From: Azospirillum isscasi
GTDB taxonomy: Bacteria; Pseudomonadota; Alphaproteobacteria; Azospirillales; Azospirillaceae
Direction of reading: 5' to 3'
DNA length: 64,000 bases
Assembly (NCBI RefSeq): GCF_030849505.1
Contig: NZ_JAUJFI010000002.1
Coordinates: 62,001-126,000 of the forward strand
Positions 53,167 through 60,411 of this stretch are shown piece after piece. Within the stretch, counting starts at the first letter, position 1. Every line of letters starts with the position of its first letter. The translations under genes and the position numbers were made by a program. Below the pieces are notes generated by a model. That model made no database searches. It saw nothing but the letters and a program-made list of their open reading frames with translations, and was not told where the DNA came from.

Positions 53167-54750
53167 TCAGGCCCCCTTGCGGCGCCGGCGGAGCCGTCCG
53201 ATGTCCGACCGGCGCAGCAGGCCCAGCGCGACGGCCAGCAGCGCATAGACCAGCAGACCGGAAAGGCCGAGCAGCACCAGCCCGCCCAGCCGCTCGAACA
53301 GGCCGTGGGCGGTCAGCCAGGACGACAACTGGGTCTGCACCAGCCACAGCGTGCCGCCCATGGCGAGCGCCGCGGCGGCCATGCGCGGCAGGTTGCGCAG
53401 CAGCCGTGCGTCGGCGCGGAACAGCCCCCGCCGGGTCAGCAGCCACGCCAGAAGCCCGGCGTTGACCCAGGCGGCGACGGAGGTCGCCACCGCCAGCCCG
53501 ACCTGGGCCAGCGGCCCCATCAGCGCCAGCTTCAGCGCCACGTTGACCGCGGTCGCGGCCAGCGCCACCCGCACCGGCGTCGCCGTGTCGTGCCGGGCGT
53601 AGAAGCCGTTCACGAGGCTGCGGATCACCACGAAGGCGGGCAGGCCCAGCGCGTAGGCTTGCAGCGTGGCGGCGGACTGGGCGGCGTCGGTCGGGCCGAA
53701 GGCGCCGTGCTGGAACAGAACCGACACGATGGGCAGGCCGGCGACCAGGAAGGCGGCGGCGGCGGGCAACGTCAGCACCAGCGACAGCTCCACCGCCCGG
53801 TTCTGGCTCTCCACCGCGCCGGGCTCGTCCCCGCCCTTGATCCGCCGGGCCATTTCCGGAAGCAGAACGGTCCCCACCGCGATCCCGATGACGCCCAGCG
53901 GCAACTGGTTCAGCCGGTCCGCGTAGTAGAGGTAGGACACCGCCCCGGTCGGCAGCAGGGAGGCGATCAGCGTGTCCACGAACAGGTTGATCTGCGTCAG
54001 GCCGGAGCCCAGCGCCGCCGGTCCCAGCACCGTCAGGAAACGCTTCACGTCCGGCGTGAAGCGCGGCAGGGACAGCCGCAGCCCCATCCCGGCGCGGCCG
54101 GCCTCCCAGTAGAGGTAGAGGAACTGCGCCAGCCCCGCGGCGAAGACGCCCCAGGACAGGGCGTGGCCGACCGTGGGCATCAGCGGGGCGGCCAGGACCA
54201 TCGCCGCGATCAGGCACAGGTTCAGCAGGATCGGCGCCGCCGCCGCCGCCGCGAATCGCCCCATGCTGTTCAGAACGCCGGCCAGCAGCGATTCCAGGGA
54301 GATGAACAGCAGGTACGGGAAGGTGATGCTGGTGAACAGCACGGCCAGCCGGAACTTCTCCGGCTCGTCGGAGAAGCCCGGCGCGAAGACCGTCATGAAC
54401 TGCGGCATGACCGCCAGGATGCCGGCCAGGAACAGCAACTGCACCACCAGCAGCAAGCTCATCACCTCCTCGGCGAAGCGCTTGGCGGCGGCCTGCCCGT
54501 CCTGCACCAGCTTGGCCGAGAAGAGCGGCACGAAGGCGGAGTTGAAGGCCCCTTCCGCGAACAGGGCGCGGAAATGGTTGGGCAGCCGGAACGCCACGAA
54601 GAAGGCGTCGGCCACCGGCCCGGCGCCGAGCAGCGCGGCGGTCAGCACGTCGCGCAGGAAGCCAAGGACGCGGCTGACCAGCGTCAGCCCGCCGACGGAC
54701 AGTATGTTGCGGAGCACGGTGCGTACGGGTCCTTTGATGGGCGGCGTCAT
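53167..54750 (-). CDS. murJ: lipid II flippase MurJ
   Basis: The 527-residue integral membrane protein has about 14 helices and belongs to the MOP exporter superfamily. The N-terminus SVGGLTLVSRVLGFLRDVLTAALLGAGPVADAFFVAFRLPNHFRALFAEGAFNSAFVPLF is diagnostic of MurJ/MviN, as is YYADRLNQLPLGVIGIAVGTVLLPEMAR with its conserved charged residues. NGFYARHDTATPVRVA is also conserved. It translocates lipid II across the inner membrane for peptidoglycan synthesis. The C-terminus is short and basic (RRLRRRRKGA-type). It is divergent from the esterase gene at 54896. Confidence 0.97.
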   Translation of the reverse strand: MTPPIKGPVRTVLRNILSVGGLTLVSRVLGFLRDVLTAALLGAGPVADAFFVAFRLPNHFRALFAEGAFNSAFVPLFSAKLVQDGQAAAKRFAEEVMSLLLVVQLLFLAGILAVMPQFMTVFAPGFSDEPEKFRLAVLFTSITFPYLLFISLESLLAGVLNSMGRFAAAAAAPILLNLCLIAAMVLAAPLMPTVGHALSWGVFAAGLAQFLYLYWEAGRAGMGLRLSLPRFTPDVKRFLTVLGPAALGSGLTQINLFVDTLIASLLPTGAVSYLYYADRLNQLPLGVIGIAVGTVLLPEMARRIKGGDEPGAVESQNRAVELSLVLTLPAAAAFLVAGLPIVSVLFQHGAFGPTDAAQSAATLQAYALGLPAFVVIRSLVNGFYARHDTATPVRVALAATAVNVALKLALMGPLAQVGLAVATSVAAWVNAGLLAWLLTRRGLFRADARLLRNLPRMAAAALAMGGTLWLVQTQLSSWLTAHGLFERLGGLVLLGLSGLLVYALLAVALGLLRRSDIGRLRRRRKGA

Positions 54751-54895
54751 CCTAGCGTTTTCCCGGCCCGCGTCACGCCTTTCGGCATGCCAGCCCGTGT
54801 GGAATTTGCGTGTGGAATTTGCAGGCGGGCGGCGGAAGCGGTCTGGTAGGATCGCCGCCCACCCATCGCCCCTCCCCCACGTTCAGGCAATCGGA

Positions 54896-55681
54896 ATGTC
54901 CATGGCCCAGGGTCTTCCCCTCACCTATCTGGAAGCCGGCGAAGCGAACGGCGGCACCCCTCTGCTGGTCCTGCACGGCCTGTTCGGGTCGGCGCGCAAC
55001 TGGCAGACCCTGGCGAAGCGCTTCGCGGAGCGCCACCGGGTCTACGCGCTGGACCTGCGCAACCACGGCGGCGCCCCCTGGTCGGACGAGATGACCTACC
55101 CGGCCATGGCCGCGGACGTGCTGCGCTTCCTCGACGACCGGGGCTTCGCGCGGGCCGCGGTGGTCGGCCATTCCATGGGCGGCAAGGTGGCGATGACGCT
55201 GGCGCTCAACCATCCGGACCGGGTGGAGCGGCTGGTCGTGGCCGACATCGCGCCGGCGGCCTACACCCACACCCACGCCCCCTTCGTGGCGGCGATGAAG
55301 CAGGCCAGGCTGGAGGGCTGCACCCGCCGGTCGGAGGTCGAGGCGCAGCTCGCCGAGGCGGTGCCGGAAGCCCCCCTGCGCTCCTTCCTGCTGCAGAATC
55401 TCGTCCTGGAGCAGGGCAAATTCCATTGGCGGATCAACCTGGACGCCATCGGCGCCCGCATGAGCGATCTGATCGGCTTCCCGGATCTGGGCGGCGCCCG
55501 CTACGACGGCCCCACCCTGTTCATCGGCGGCACCCGGTCCGACTACATCCTGCCGGAGCATCACGCCGCCATCCGCCGGCATTTTCCCAAGGCCGCCATC
55601 GAGATGATCGAGGGCGCCGGCCACTGGCTGCACGCCGAACGCCCGCAGGAGTTCGCCACACTCGTCGAAGCCTTCGCGTAA
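54896..55681 (+). CDS. alpha/beta hydrolase, YbfF-like esterase
   Basis: The 261-residue alpha/beta-hydrolase matches the YbfF/ABHD11-type group: LTYLEAGEANGGTPLLVLHGLFGSARNWQTLAKRFAERHRVYALDLRNHGGAPWSDEMTY. The nucleophile Ser is in VVGHSMGGKVAM, the acid in GGTRSDYILPE, and the His in EGAGHWLHAERP. These enzymes hydrolyse short acyl esters or acyl-CoA in vitro. ATG 54896 or 54902 could start it. The gene ends at a bidirectional terminator shared with the ParA-like gene. Confidence 0.93.
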   Translation: MSMAQGLPLTYLEAGEANGGTPLLVLHGLFGSARNWQTLAKRFAERHRVYALDLRNHGGAPWSDEMTYPAMAADVLRFLDDRGFARAAVVGHSMGGKVAMTLALNHPDRVERLVVADIAPAAYTHTHAPFVAAMKQARLEGCTRRSEVEAQLAEAVPEAPLRSFLLQNLVLEQGKFHWRINLDAIGARMSDLIGFPDLGGARYDGPTLFIGGTRSDYILPEHHAAIRRHFPKAAIEMIEGAGHWLHAERPQEFATLVEAFA

Positions 55682-55698
55682 GCGACCGCCCAAAAGAA

Positions 55699-55723
55699 AA
55701 CGGGGGCCGCGAAGGCCCCCGTT
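55699..55723. terminator. bidirectional terminator after the esterase gene
   Basis: AACGGGGGCC (55699-55708) and GGCCCCCGTT (55714-55723) form a perfect 10-bp stem with the loop GCGAA, flanked by AAAAGA and TTCTTC. It lies between the convergent esterase and ParA-like genes. Confidence 0.85.
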
Positions 55724-55751
55724 CTTCACACGCTGGCGATCCGATGTCCGG

Positions 55752-57242
55752 TCAGAGCGCGCCCTGGCGGGCGCCGGCCTTGCCGACCGGGGCGGCGGAC
55801 TGGTTGAAGGCGTCGCGCAGGTAGGGCGACAGGGCCTGCCGCATGGTGCGCAGCCACTCGTGGATGATGATCAGCGAGCGGGAGGCGACCGGCGGCGTCA
55901 TGCCCAGCTTCACCAGATCCTCGCGGGTCATCCGCGCCACGTCGTCGATGCGGTGGCCGGTCAGGCGCGCCCAGGCCGGTGCCGTGCAGGGCGCCATGGA
56001 AATGACCTCCACGCCCTCGCGCTCCACCATCTCCGCCTTGCGGCGGGCGTACTGGCTGTCCTCCAACTGCGAGAAGGGACCGGAGACGCCGTTCTCGACC
56101 AGAACGCGCTTGGCCTTCGGGGCGATGGTGGCGATGCGCTCCAGCGTGTTCATGCCGGTGGAGAGCGAGGCCAGATCGACGGTGACCGGCACCATGAAGG
56201 TCAGCCGCTCGCCCTCGCCGACGTAATAGTCGAAGCCCGACACCTCGGCCCAGTTGAAGAACCACTGGGAGATGTTGCCGCCGAAGTCGTACAGGCGGCC
56301 GCCGCGCTGCAGCTCCGGACCGATCTGGTCCCAGAACTCGTAGAAGCCGTCGCCCGAACCCATCATGTTCATGAAGTCCTGGGTGATGCGGCGGTGCTCC
56401 ACCACCTCCGGACCGAACAGGCGGTTCAGACGCTCGTTCACCTCATACTCGACGACCTTGAGCTGAAGGCCCTCGAGCATGGCGGTCGCCATCAGGTGAT
56501 GGGACAGCAGCGTCTTGCCGACGCCACCGCGGTCGTTGAGAACGAAGATGGTGCCCAGCATGCGATCGCCTTTCCAGAGTCTGTTCGTAGTCGAATCTTG
56601 AGTTGTCGGAGCGTGAATGACCGGCGCCGGGGAAATCGGTGCCGGGGAAATCGGTGCCTGAGCATGACGGCGTTCGAGGGGCGAAGCCGGTTCTTCCGGC
56701 GGAGCCGCTGTTCTGCTGGCCGTTTCCGGAACGGGTTCGGGCTCCGGTTCCGGCTCGGCGGCGGCTTCCGGCTGATCGCCGGGCAGGTCCGCGATCACTT
56801 CGGGTTCCGCCGGCTTCTCCGGCTCCGCGGCCACATCCCCGGCAGCGGTGTCCTCAGCAACCGTGTCCCCGCCAACCGTATCCTCGGCGGCTGCGTCCCG
56901 CCGTCCCGCGGCGAGGGCCGCGCGGTGCACCGCGTCCAGCGTTTCACGCGGGGTCGCGCTGCCGCTCTCCTCCCCGCCCGCAGCCTCGCCCGCAGCCTCG
57001 CCGCGCCCTTCGTTGCCGACCAGGAAGAAGGCGGACCGGAGGGTCACCGGCGAGATCGGCTGGTTGTCGCGGGCGGTGACGCCCAGCTTCGCCAGCACAT
57101 CCGAGATTTCCGCCCAGGACAGACCGCGTTCGCGCATCAGCCCGATGTCGGCGTAGCTTTCGCGGACGGCCTGCATGGCTGAACGGCTTCCAGCCGGACG
57201 ATCGGCAAGGAGCCGTTCCAGTTCCGCGCGATCAATCGACAC
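55752..57242 (-). CDS. ParA/MinD-like ATPase with extra N-terminal region
   Basis: The protein has 496 residues from a GTG at 57242. Residues 1-75 contain a helix-turn-helix-like segment (GLSWAEISDVLAKLGVTARDNQPISPVTLRSAFF). A low-complexity Glu/Pro/Ala linker follows to about 225. Then comes a P-loop ATPase domain starting MLGTIFVLNDRGGVGKTLLSHHLMATAML (Lys243). The deviant-Walker form is GGVGKT, but the next motif reads LYDFGGNIS rather than the usual DxPPxxG. An in-frame ATG at 56561 with GGAAAGG upstream could give a separate ~269-residue ATPase. The gene is divergent from the Pro-rich coiled-coil protein gene at 57453, a possible partner. Confidence 0.8.
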   Translation of the reverse strand: MSIDRAELERLLADRPAGSRSAMQAVRESYADIGLMRERGLSWAEISDVLAKLGVTARDNQPISPVTLRSAFFLVGNEGRGEAAGEAAGGEESGSATPRETLDAVHRAALAAGRRDAAAEDTVGGDTVAEDTAAGDVAAEPEKPAEPEVIADLPGDQPEAAAEPEPEPEPVPETASRTAAPPEEPASPLERRHAQAPISPAPISPAPVIHAPTTQDSTTNRLWKGDRMLGTIFVLNDRGGVGKTLLSHHLMATAMLEGLQLKVVEYEVNERLNRLFGPEVVEHRRITQDFMNMMGSGDGFYEFWDQIGPELQRGGRLYDFGGNISQWFFNWAEVSGFDYYVGEGERLTFMVPVTVDLASLSTGMNTLERIATIAPKAKRVLVENGVSGPFSQLEDSQYARRKAEMVEREGVEVISMAPCTAPAWARLTGHRIDDVARMTREDLVKLGMTPPVASRSLIIIHEWLRTMRQALSPYLRDAFNQSAAPVGKAGARQGAL

Positions 57243-57452
57243 CGTGAGTACCCGGCATGCGTGGCTTTGGAGAGGGGTGGGTAGGATTTGTGATACCGCA
57301 GGATTCCGTTCCCCCCGGTGCGGAAAAAATAGTACAAGCGATTGGGGGGCGCAAACGGTTTCCAACCATGTTCAACCGCATTAAACCTGTGACACGGCAA
57401 CCTTCCTTGGTCTCCGGCAGGATTGCAGGATAGGGCCCGGCGTTTGGCGAAG

Positions 57453-58199
57453 ATGCCCTATGATTTCCGCCCGCAGGATCAGCGGACCGCCGACTCCGGG
57501 CGGACGCCGGGGACGCCCATCGGCTTCCACGAGCTGCGTCAGGCGTGCGAGATTTCAGCCCTGCGGGAGGATCTGGAACGCATCCTCCAGGACACCGGCG
57601 CCCTGCGCGACAGCATCGAGGACGCGGTGGAGCAGGTGCGCAAGCGCTTCGCCACCATGACGGCCGACGAGCTGGCGGATTCCGAGAAGATGGCCCCGCT
57701 GCTGCAATTCGCCGTGTCGACCCTGCTGTCCATCCGCGAGGAAGCGCGGCGCATCAACACCCAGACCGGCCCCGTGGACGACGACGACCGCCCCACGCGG
57801 ACCGTCTCCGAACGCGCCCAGACGTCCGCGCCGGTTCCGGCGGCACCGCAGGCCACGCCCCAGACGTCCCCGCAGACTGCCCCCCAGACCGCACCACAGA
57901 CCGCACCACAGACCTACGCGCCGCCGCCGTCCGGCGACCCCGCCCCCTCCTTTGCCGAACCGCCGCGCGACGATCCTCCCCCACCGCCTTCGCCGGGGCC
58001 GGTCCTGTCGCCCTTCGTGCCGAGAACCCCGGCCCCGGCGCCGCAACGTCCGGCTGCGCCGGACCCCGCTCCCGAGCCGGCACCGTCTCCGTCCTGGCTC
58101 TCGCCCCTGTCCGGACGCAAGGGCGGTTCCGGAGCCAACGGCGGCGCCCCTGCCCCACGCAACGGCAACGTGGACTGGCTGAGCCGCCCCAAGCGCTGA
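57453..58199 (+). CDS. coiled-coil protein with long proline-rich tail, unknown function
   Basis: The 248-residue protein has an N-terminal helical region (FHELRQACEISALREDLERILQDTGALRDSIEDAVEQVRKRFATM), likely a coiled coil. Then comes a disordered tail of about 140 residues rich in Pro, Ala and Gln, including six PQT-type repeats and ending GNVDWLSRPKR. I recognise no domain. Start uncertain: ATG 57453, or TTG at 57444 or 57423. It shares a divergent upstream region with the ParA-like gene, so it could be a polarity or partition partner; this is inference. Confidence 0.65.
   Translation: MPYDFRPQDQRTADSGRTPGTPIGFHELRQACEISALREDLERILQDTGALRDSIEDAVEQVRKRFATMTADELADSEKMAPLLQFAVSTLLSIREEARRINTQTGPVDDDDRPTRTVSERAQTSAPVPAAPQATPQTSPQTAPQTAPQTAPQTYAPPPSGDPAPSFAEPPRDDPPPPPSPGPVLSPFVPRTPAPAPQRPAAPDPAPEPAPSPSWLSPLSGRKGGSGANGGAPAPRNGNVDWLSRPKR
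57843..57914 (+). repeat. 12-bp tandem repeat encoding (A/T/S)PQT units
   Basis: Six 12-bp units start at 57843. The last two (57891, 57903) are identical, GCACCACAGACC, and earlier copies differ at third positions. The repeat encodes a four-residue Ala-Pro-Gln-Thr unit in the disordered tail of the coiled-coil protein. Confidence 0.9.
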
Positions 58200-58303
58200 C
58201 ATGCCGCCGCCACACTGTTGCGGGAAGGTCGCGCTTCGCCCGAACGCGCCGGCGTCACAGCGATTTTCCTTGAACTTCGAAATGGGTGTGGCTACCACTT
58301 TAT

Positions 58304-58325
58304 TTGGTAAATAATTCTTTACCAA
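58304..58325. promoter_or_regulatory. candidate operator upstream of the single-domain response regulator
   Basis: TTGGTAAA-N6-TTTACCAA is a perfect 8-bp inverted repeat in an AT-rich patch 18 bases before the ATG at 58344. A single TTGGTAAA copy also occurs at 62216-62223 in the upstream region of the type I secretion ABC gene. The protein that binds is unknown. Confidence 0.45.
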
Positions 58326-58343
58326 TAGCACCTGCGGCGACGC

Positions 58344-58865
58344 ATGGGGACGGTGGTCATGGCACGGGACGATATGGATACGCTGACGCGACCGGTGTCC
58401 AGCCGGGATTGGCGGCCCCACTGCGGCCCCGCCGCCCAGACCGACCGGCGCGATTCCACCCGGCGCCAGATCCCGGCGGCGATCCGCCCCTTGCGGCTTC
58501 TCATCGTGGAGGACGAGGCCCTCGCCGCGGAAGCGGTGTGCATGGCCGTCACCGATCTCGGCCACACCGTCTGCGGCACCGCCCGGACGGAGGAGGAGGC
58601 GGTGGCCATCGCCGGGCGCGAACGTCCCGACGTGGCGCTGATGGACGTGCGGCTGGCCGGCGGCGACGGGATCGAGGCGGCGCGGCGCCTGCGCGCCAAT
58701 TACGGCATCCGCTCCATCTTCCTGTCCGGCTACGCGAACCACGCGATCATGGCCCGCATCACCGAGACCTACCCGCTGGGCGTGGTCAACAAGCCCTACT
58801 CGCTGGCCCAATTGAAGCTGGCGCTGGACCTTGCGGCGCGGCGGCTGCACGGCCCGCGCGGCTGA
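58344..58865 (+). CDS. single-domain response regulator
   Basis: The 173-residue protein has about 48 N-terminal residues of no recognisable structure, then one receiver domain: LRLLIVEDEALAAEAVCMAVTDLGHTVCGTARTEEEAVAIA, acceptor Asp101 in VALMDVRLAGGDG, FLSGYANHA and the VVNKPYSLAQL lysine. There is no output domain, so it works by protein contact or phosphotransfer. No kinase gene is adjacent; the kinases at 24948, 36447 and 41198 are possible sources. ATG 58344 or 58374 may be the start. Followed by a terminator before the convergent hlyD-like gene. Confidence 0.9.
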   Translation: MGTVVMARDDMDTLTRPVSSRDWRPHCGPAAQTDRRDSTRRQIPAAIRPLRLLIVEDEALAAEAVCMAVTDLGHTVCGTARTEEEAVAIAGRERPDVALMDVRLAGGDGIEAARRLRANYGIRSIFLSGYANHAIMARITETYPLGVVNKPYSLAQLKLALDLAARRLHGPRG

Positions 58866-58883
58866 CGCCACGGCGCCTCGCGC

Positions 58884-58929
58884 AAAAAGGAAGGGCGGCC
58901 TCCCCCATGGGAAGCCGCCCTTTCCTTTT
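58884..58929 (+). terminator. terminator of the response-regulator gene
   Basis: GGGCGGC (58893-58899) pairs with GCCGCCC (58914-58920). The stem extends through AAAGGAA/TTTCCTTT with one bulged base and ends in TTTCCTTTTC. It begins 19 bases after the stop at 58865. It could also act on the convergent hlyD-like gene. Confidence 0.8.
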
Positions 58930-58954
58930 CTCGGACCTGACGAACCGGGGAGCA

Positions 58955-59002
58955 CCCTTGCTCCTGCCCTTGCTCCTGCCCTTACTCCTGCCCTTACTCC
59001 TG
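58955..59002 (-). repeat. 12-bp tandem repeat spanning the stop codon of the hlyD-like gene
   Basis: Four 12-bp units on the minus strand, CAGGAGTAAGGG twice and then CAGGAGCAAGGG twice. The first unit supplies the final Gln-Glu codons and the TAA stop. All units are in frame; the outer two carry CAA where the inner two carry TAA. Confidence 0.97.
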
Positions 59003-60355
59003 AATAAACGCCTTCACGTAGGAGTGGGACAGCGGCTGCACCAGATAGTCGAGCGGGGTGCGGGCGGACAGCAGGATGCGCGCCTCCACCGGCATGCCCG
59101 GCTTGATGGTCAGGTTGTGGACCTGATGGGAGTCGCTGTCCTTCAGCTTGATCCGCGCGATGTAGGATTCCTGGCGGGTGATCGGGTCCATCACGCGATC
59201 GGCGGAGACGTAGGTGACCGTGCCGTCCAGCGAGCCGACGACGCGGCTGTCATAGGCGGTCAACTGCACCTTCACCGGCAGATCGACGGTCAGCGACTTG
59301 ATGTCCTTCGGCTGGACCTTCACCTCGGCCAGCAGGGCGCGGTCGTCCGGGATGATGTCCAGGATCGGCTCGTTCGCGGTGATGGTGCCGCCGGCGGCCC
59401 AATGGCTGTGCATCACGACGGTGCCGTCGTCCGGCGCCTTGATGGCGCGGGTCTCCAGCCGGTTGGCGGCGTCGCGCATCTGCTCGGCGAGGCGGATGAC
59501 GTCGCCGCGGGACTTCTCCAGATCGACCAGGACCTTTTCGCGGAAGTCGTTGCGGCGGCGCAGCAGGTCGCCCTCGGCGTCCACGGCGGCCTGGTTGGCC
59601 TGGGCGATGCGGGCCTCCAGCTCGCGGTCGCGGCCCTTGAGCTGCGCCTCCTCCTTCTGCTGTTCGACCAGCTTGGTGCGGGTGGCGTTGCCGCGGGACA
59701 GCAGGCCCTGGGTGATGCGCAGATCGTCCTCGATGAGCTGGATCTCGCGGGCCAGGAACTTGCGCTGCTCCTGAAGGCTCTTGCCCTCCTCGCGCAGCGT
59801 GGCGACGCGCTCCTTGGTCAGGCTGGCTTCGGTGTCGAGCTGGTTGCGGCGGACCTGGAACAGGGTCTCCTGGTTGCCCATCAGCTTTTCCACCGTGCGG
59901 TCGGTGCCGCGGCGGCGGACCAGCTCGTCCGGCCACTCGATGGCGGGCTGCTCGAACAGTTCGGCGGTCAGGCGGGCTTCCAGCGCCTGGGTCTCCAGCC
60001 AGGAGGTGCTGAGCACCTGGAGCCGGGTCGCCGCCTCCGTGCTGTCCAGCCGCATCAGGACCTGACCGGCCTTCACCTTGTCGCCTTCCCGGACGAGGAT
60101 CTCCTCGATCTGGGCGGTTTCGGTGTGCTTCACGATCTTGCGGCCCGTCTCCGGGGCCAGGGCGCCGGAGGCCATGACGGCGCTGTGGAGCGGGGCGAGG
60201 GCGGCCCAGGCGGTCATCCCGCCGAAGCCCACCGCCAGCACCATGAAGCCGCCGGCAAGGAGCCCGCTGACCCGGGTGTCGGGAACCAGCGCGCGAAGCG
60301 CGCCGATCGACGTCATGGTCTTCGTCTTGTAGGTGTTCATGGTGGTGTCGGTCAT
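58994..60355 (-). CDS. type I secretion membrane-fusion protein (HlyD/PrtE-like)
   Basis: The 453-residue periplasmic adaptor has one N-terminal membrane helix (about 30-55, GLLAGGFMVLAVGFGGMTAW). The lipoyl half-motif GRKIVKHTETAQIEEILVREGDKVKAGQVLMRLD follows. A long alpha-helical hairpin rich in Gln/Glu/Arg runs from about 100 to 290. The second lipoyl half is TRAIKAPDDGTVVMHSHWAAGGTI. The beta-barrel end is YIARIKL...IKPGMPVEARILLSARTPLDYLVQPL. It bridges the ABC exporter and an outer-membrane TolC-like channel; no tolC gene is in the window. It starts 56 bases after the ABC gene stop. The 3' end is embedded in a 12-bp tandem repeat. Confidence 0.94.
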   Translation of the reverse strand: MTDTTMNTYKTKTMTSIGALRALVPDTRVSGLLAGGFMVLAVGFGGMTAWAALAPLHSAVMASGALAPETGRKIVKHTETAQIEEILVREGDKVKAGQVLMRLDSTEAATRLQVLSTSWLETQALEARLTAELFEQPAIEWPDELVRRRGTDRTVEKLMGNQETLFQVRRNQLDTEASLTKERVATLREEGKSLQEQRKFLAREIQLIEDDLRITQGLLSRGNATRTKLVEQQKEEAQLKGRDRELEARIAQANQAAVDAEGDLLRRRNDFREKVLVDLEKSRGDVIRLAEQMRDAANRLETRAIKAPDDGTVVMHSHWAAGGTITANEPILDIIPDDRALLAEVKVQPKDIKSLTVDLPVKVQLTAYDSRVVGSLDGTVTYVSADRVMDPITRQESYIARIKLKDSDSHQVHNLTIKPGMPVEARILLSARTPLDYLVQPLSHSYVKAFIQE

Positions 60356-60411
60356 CACAGAAGGTCCTTGGTCGCCGGAAGTCGCACGGGTTTGGGCTGG
60401 GGGTTCCGGCG

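Noticed and set aside
54773-55729. 318-codon minus-strand frame opposite the YbfF-like esterase
   Set aside because: Antisense shadow; the plus strand has a complete esterase with triad motifs.
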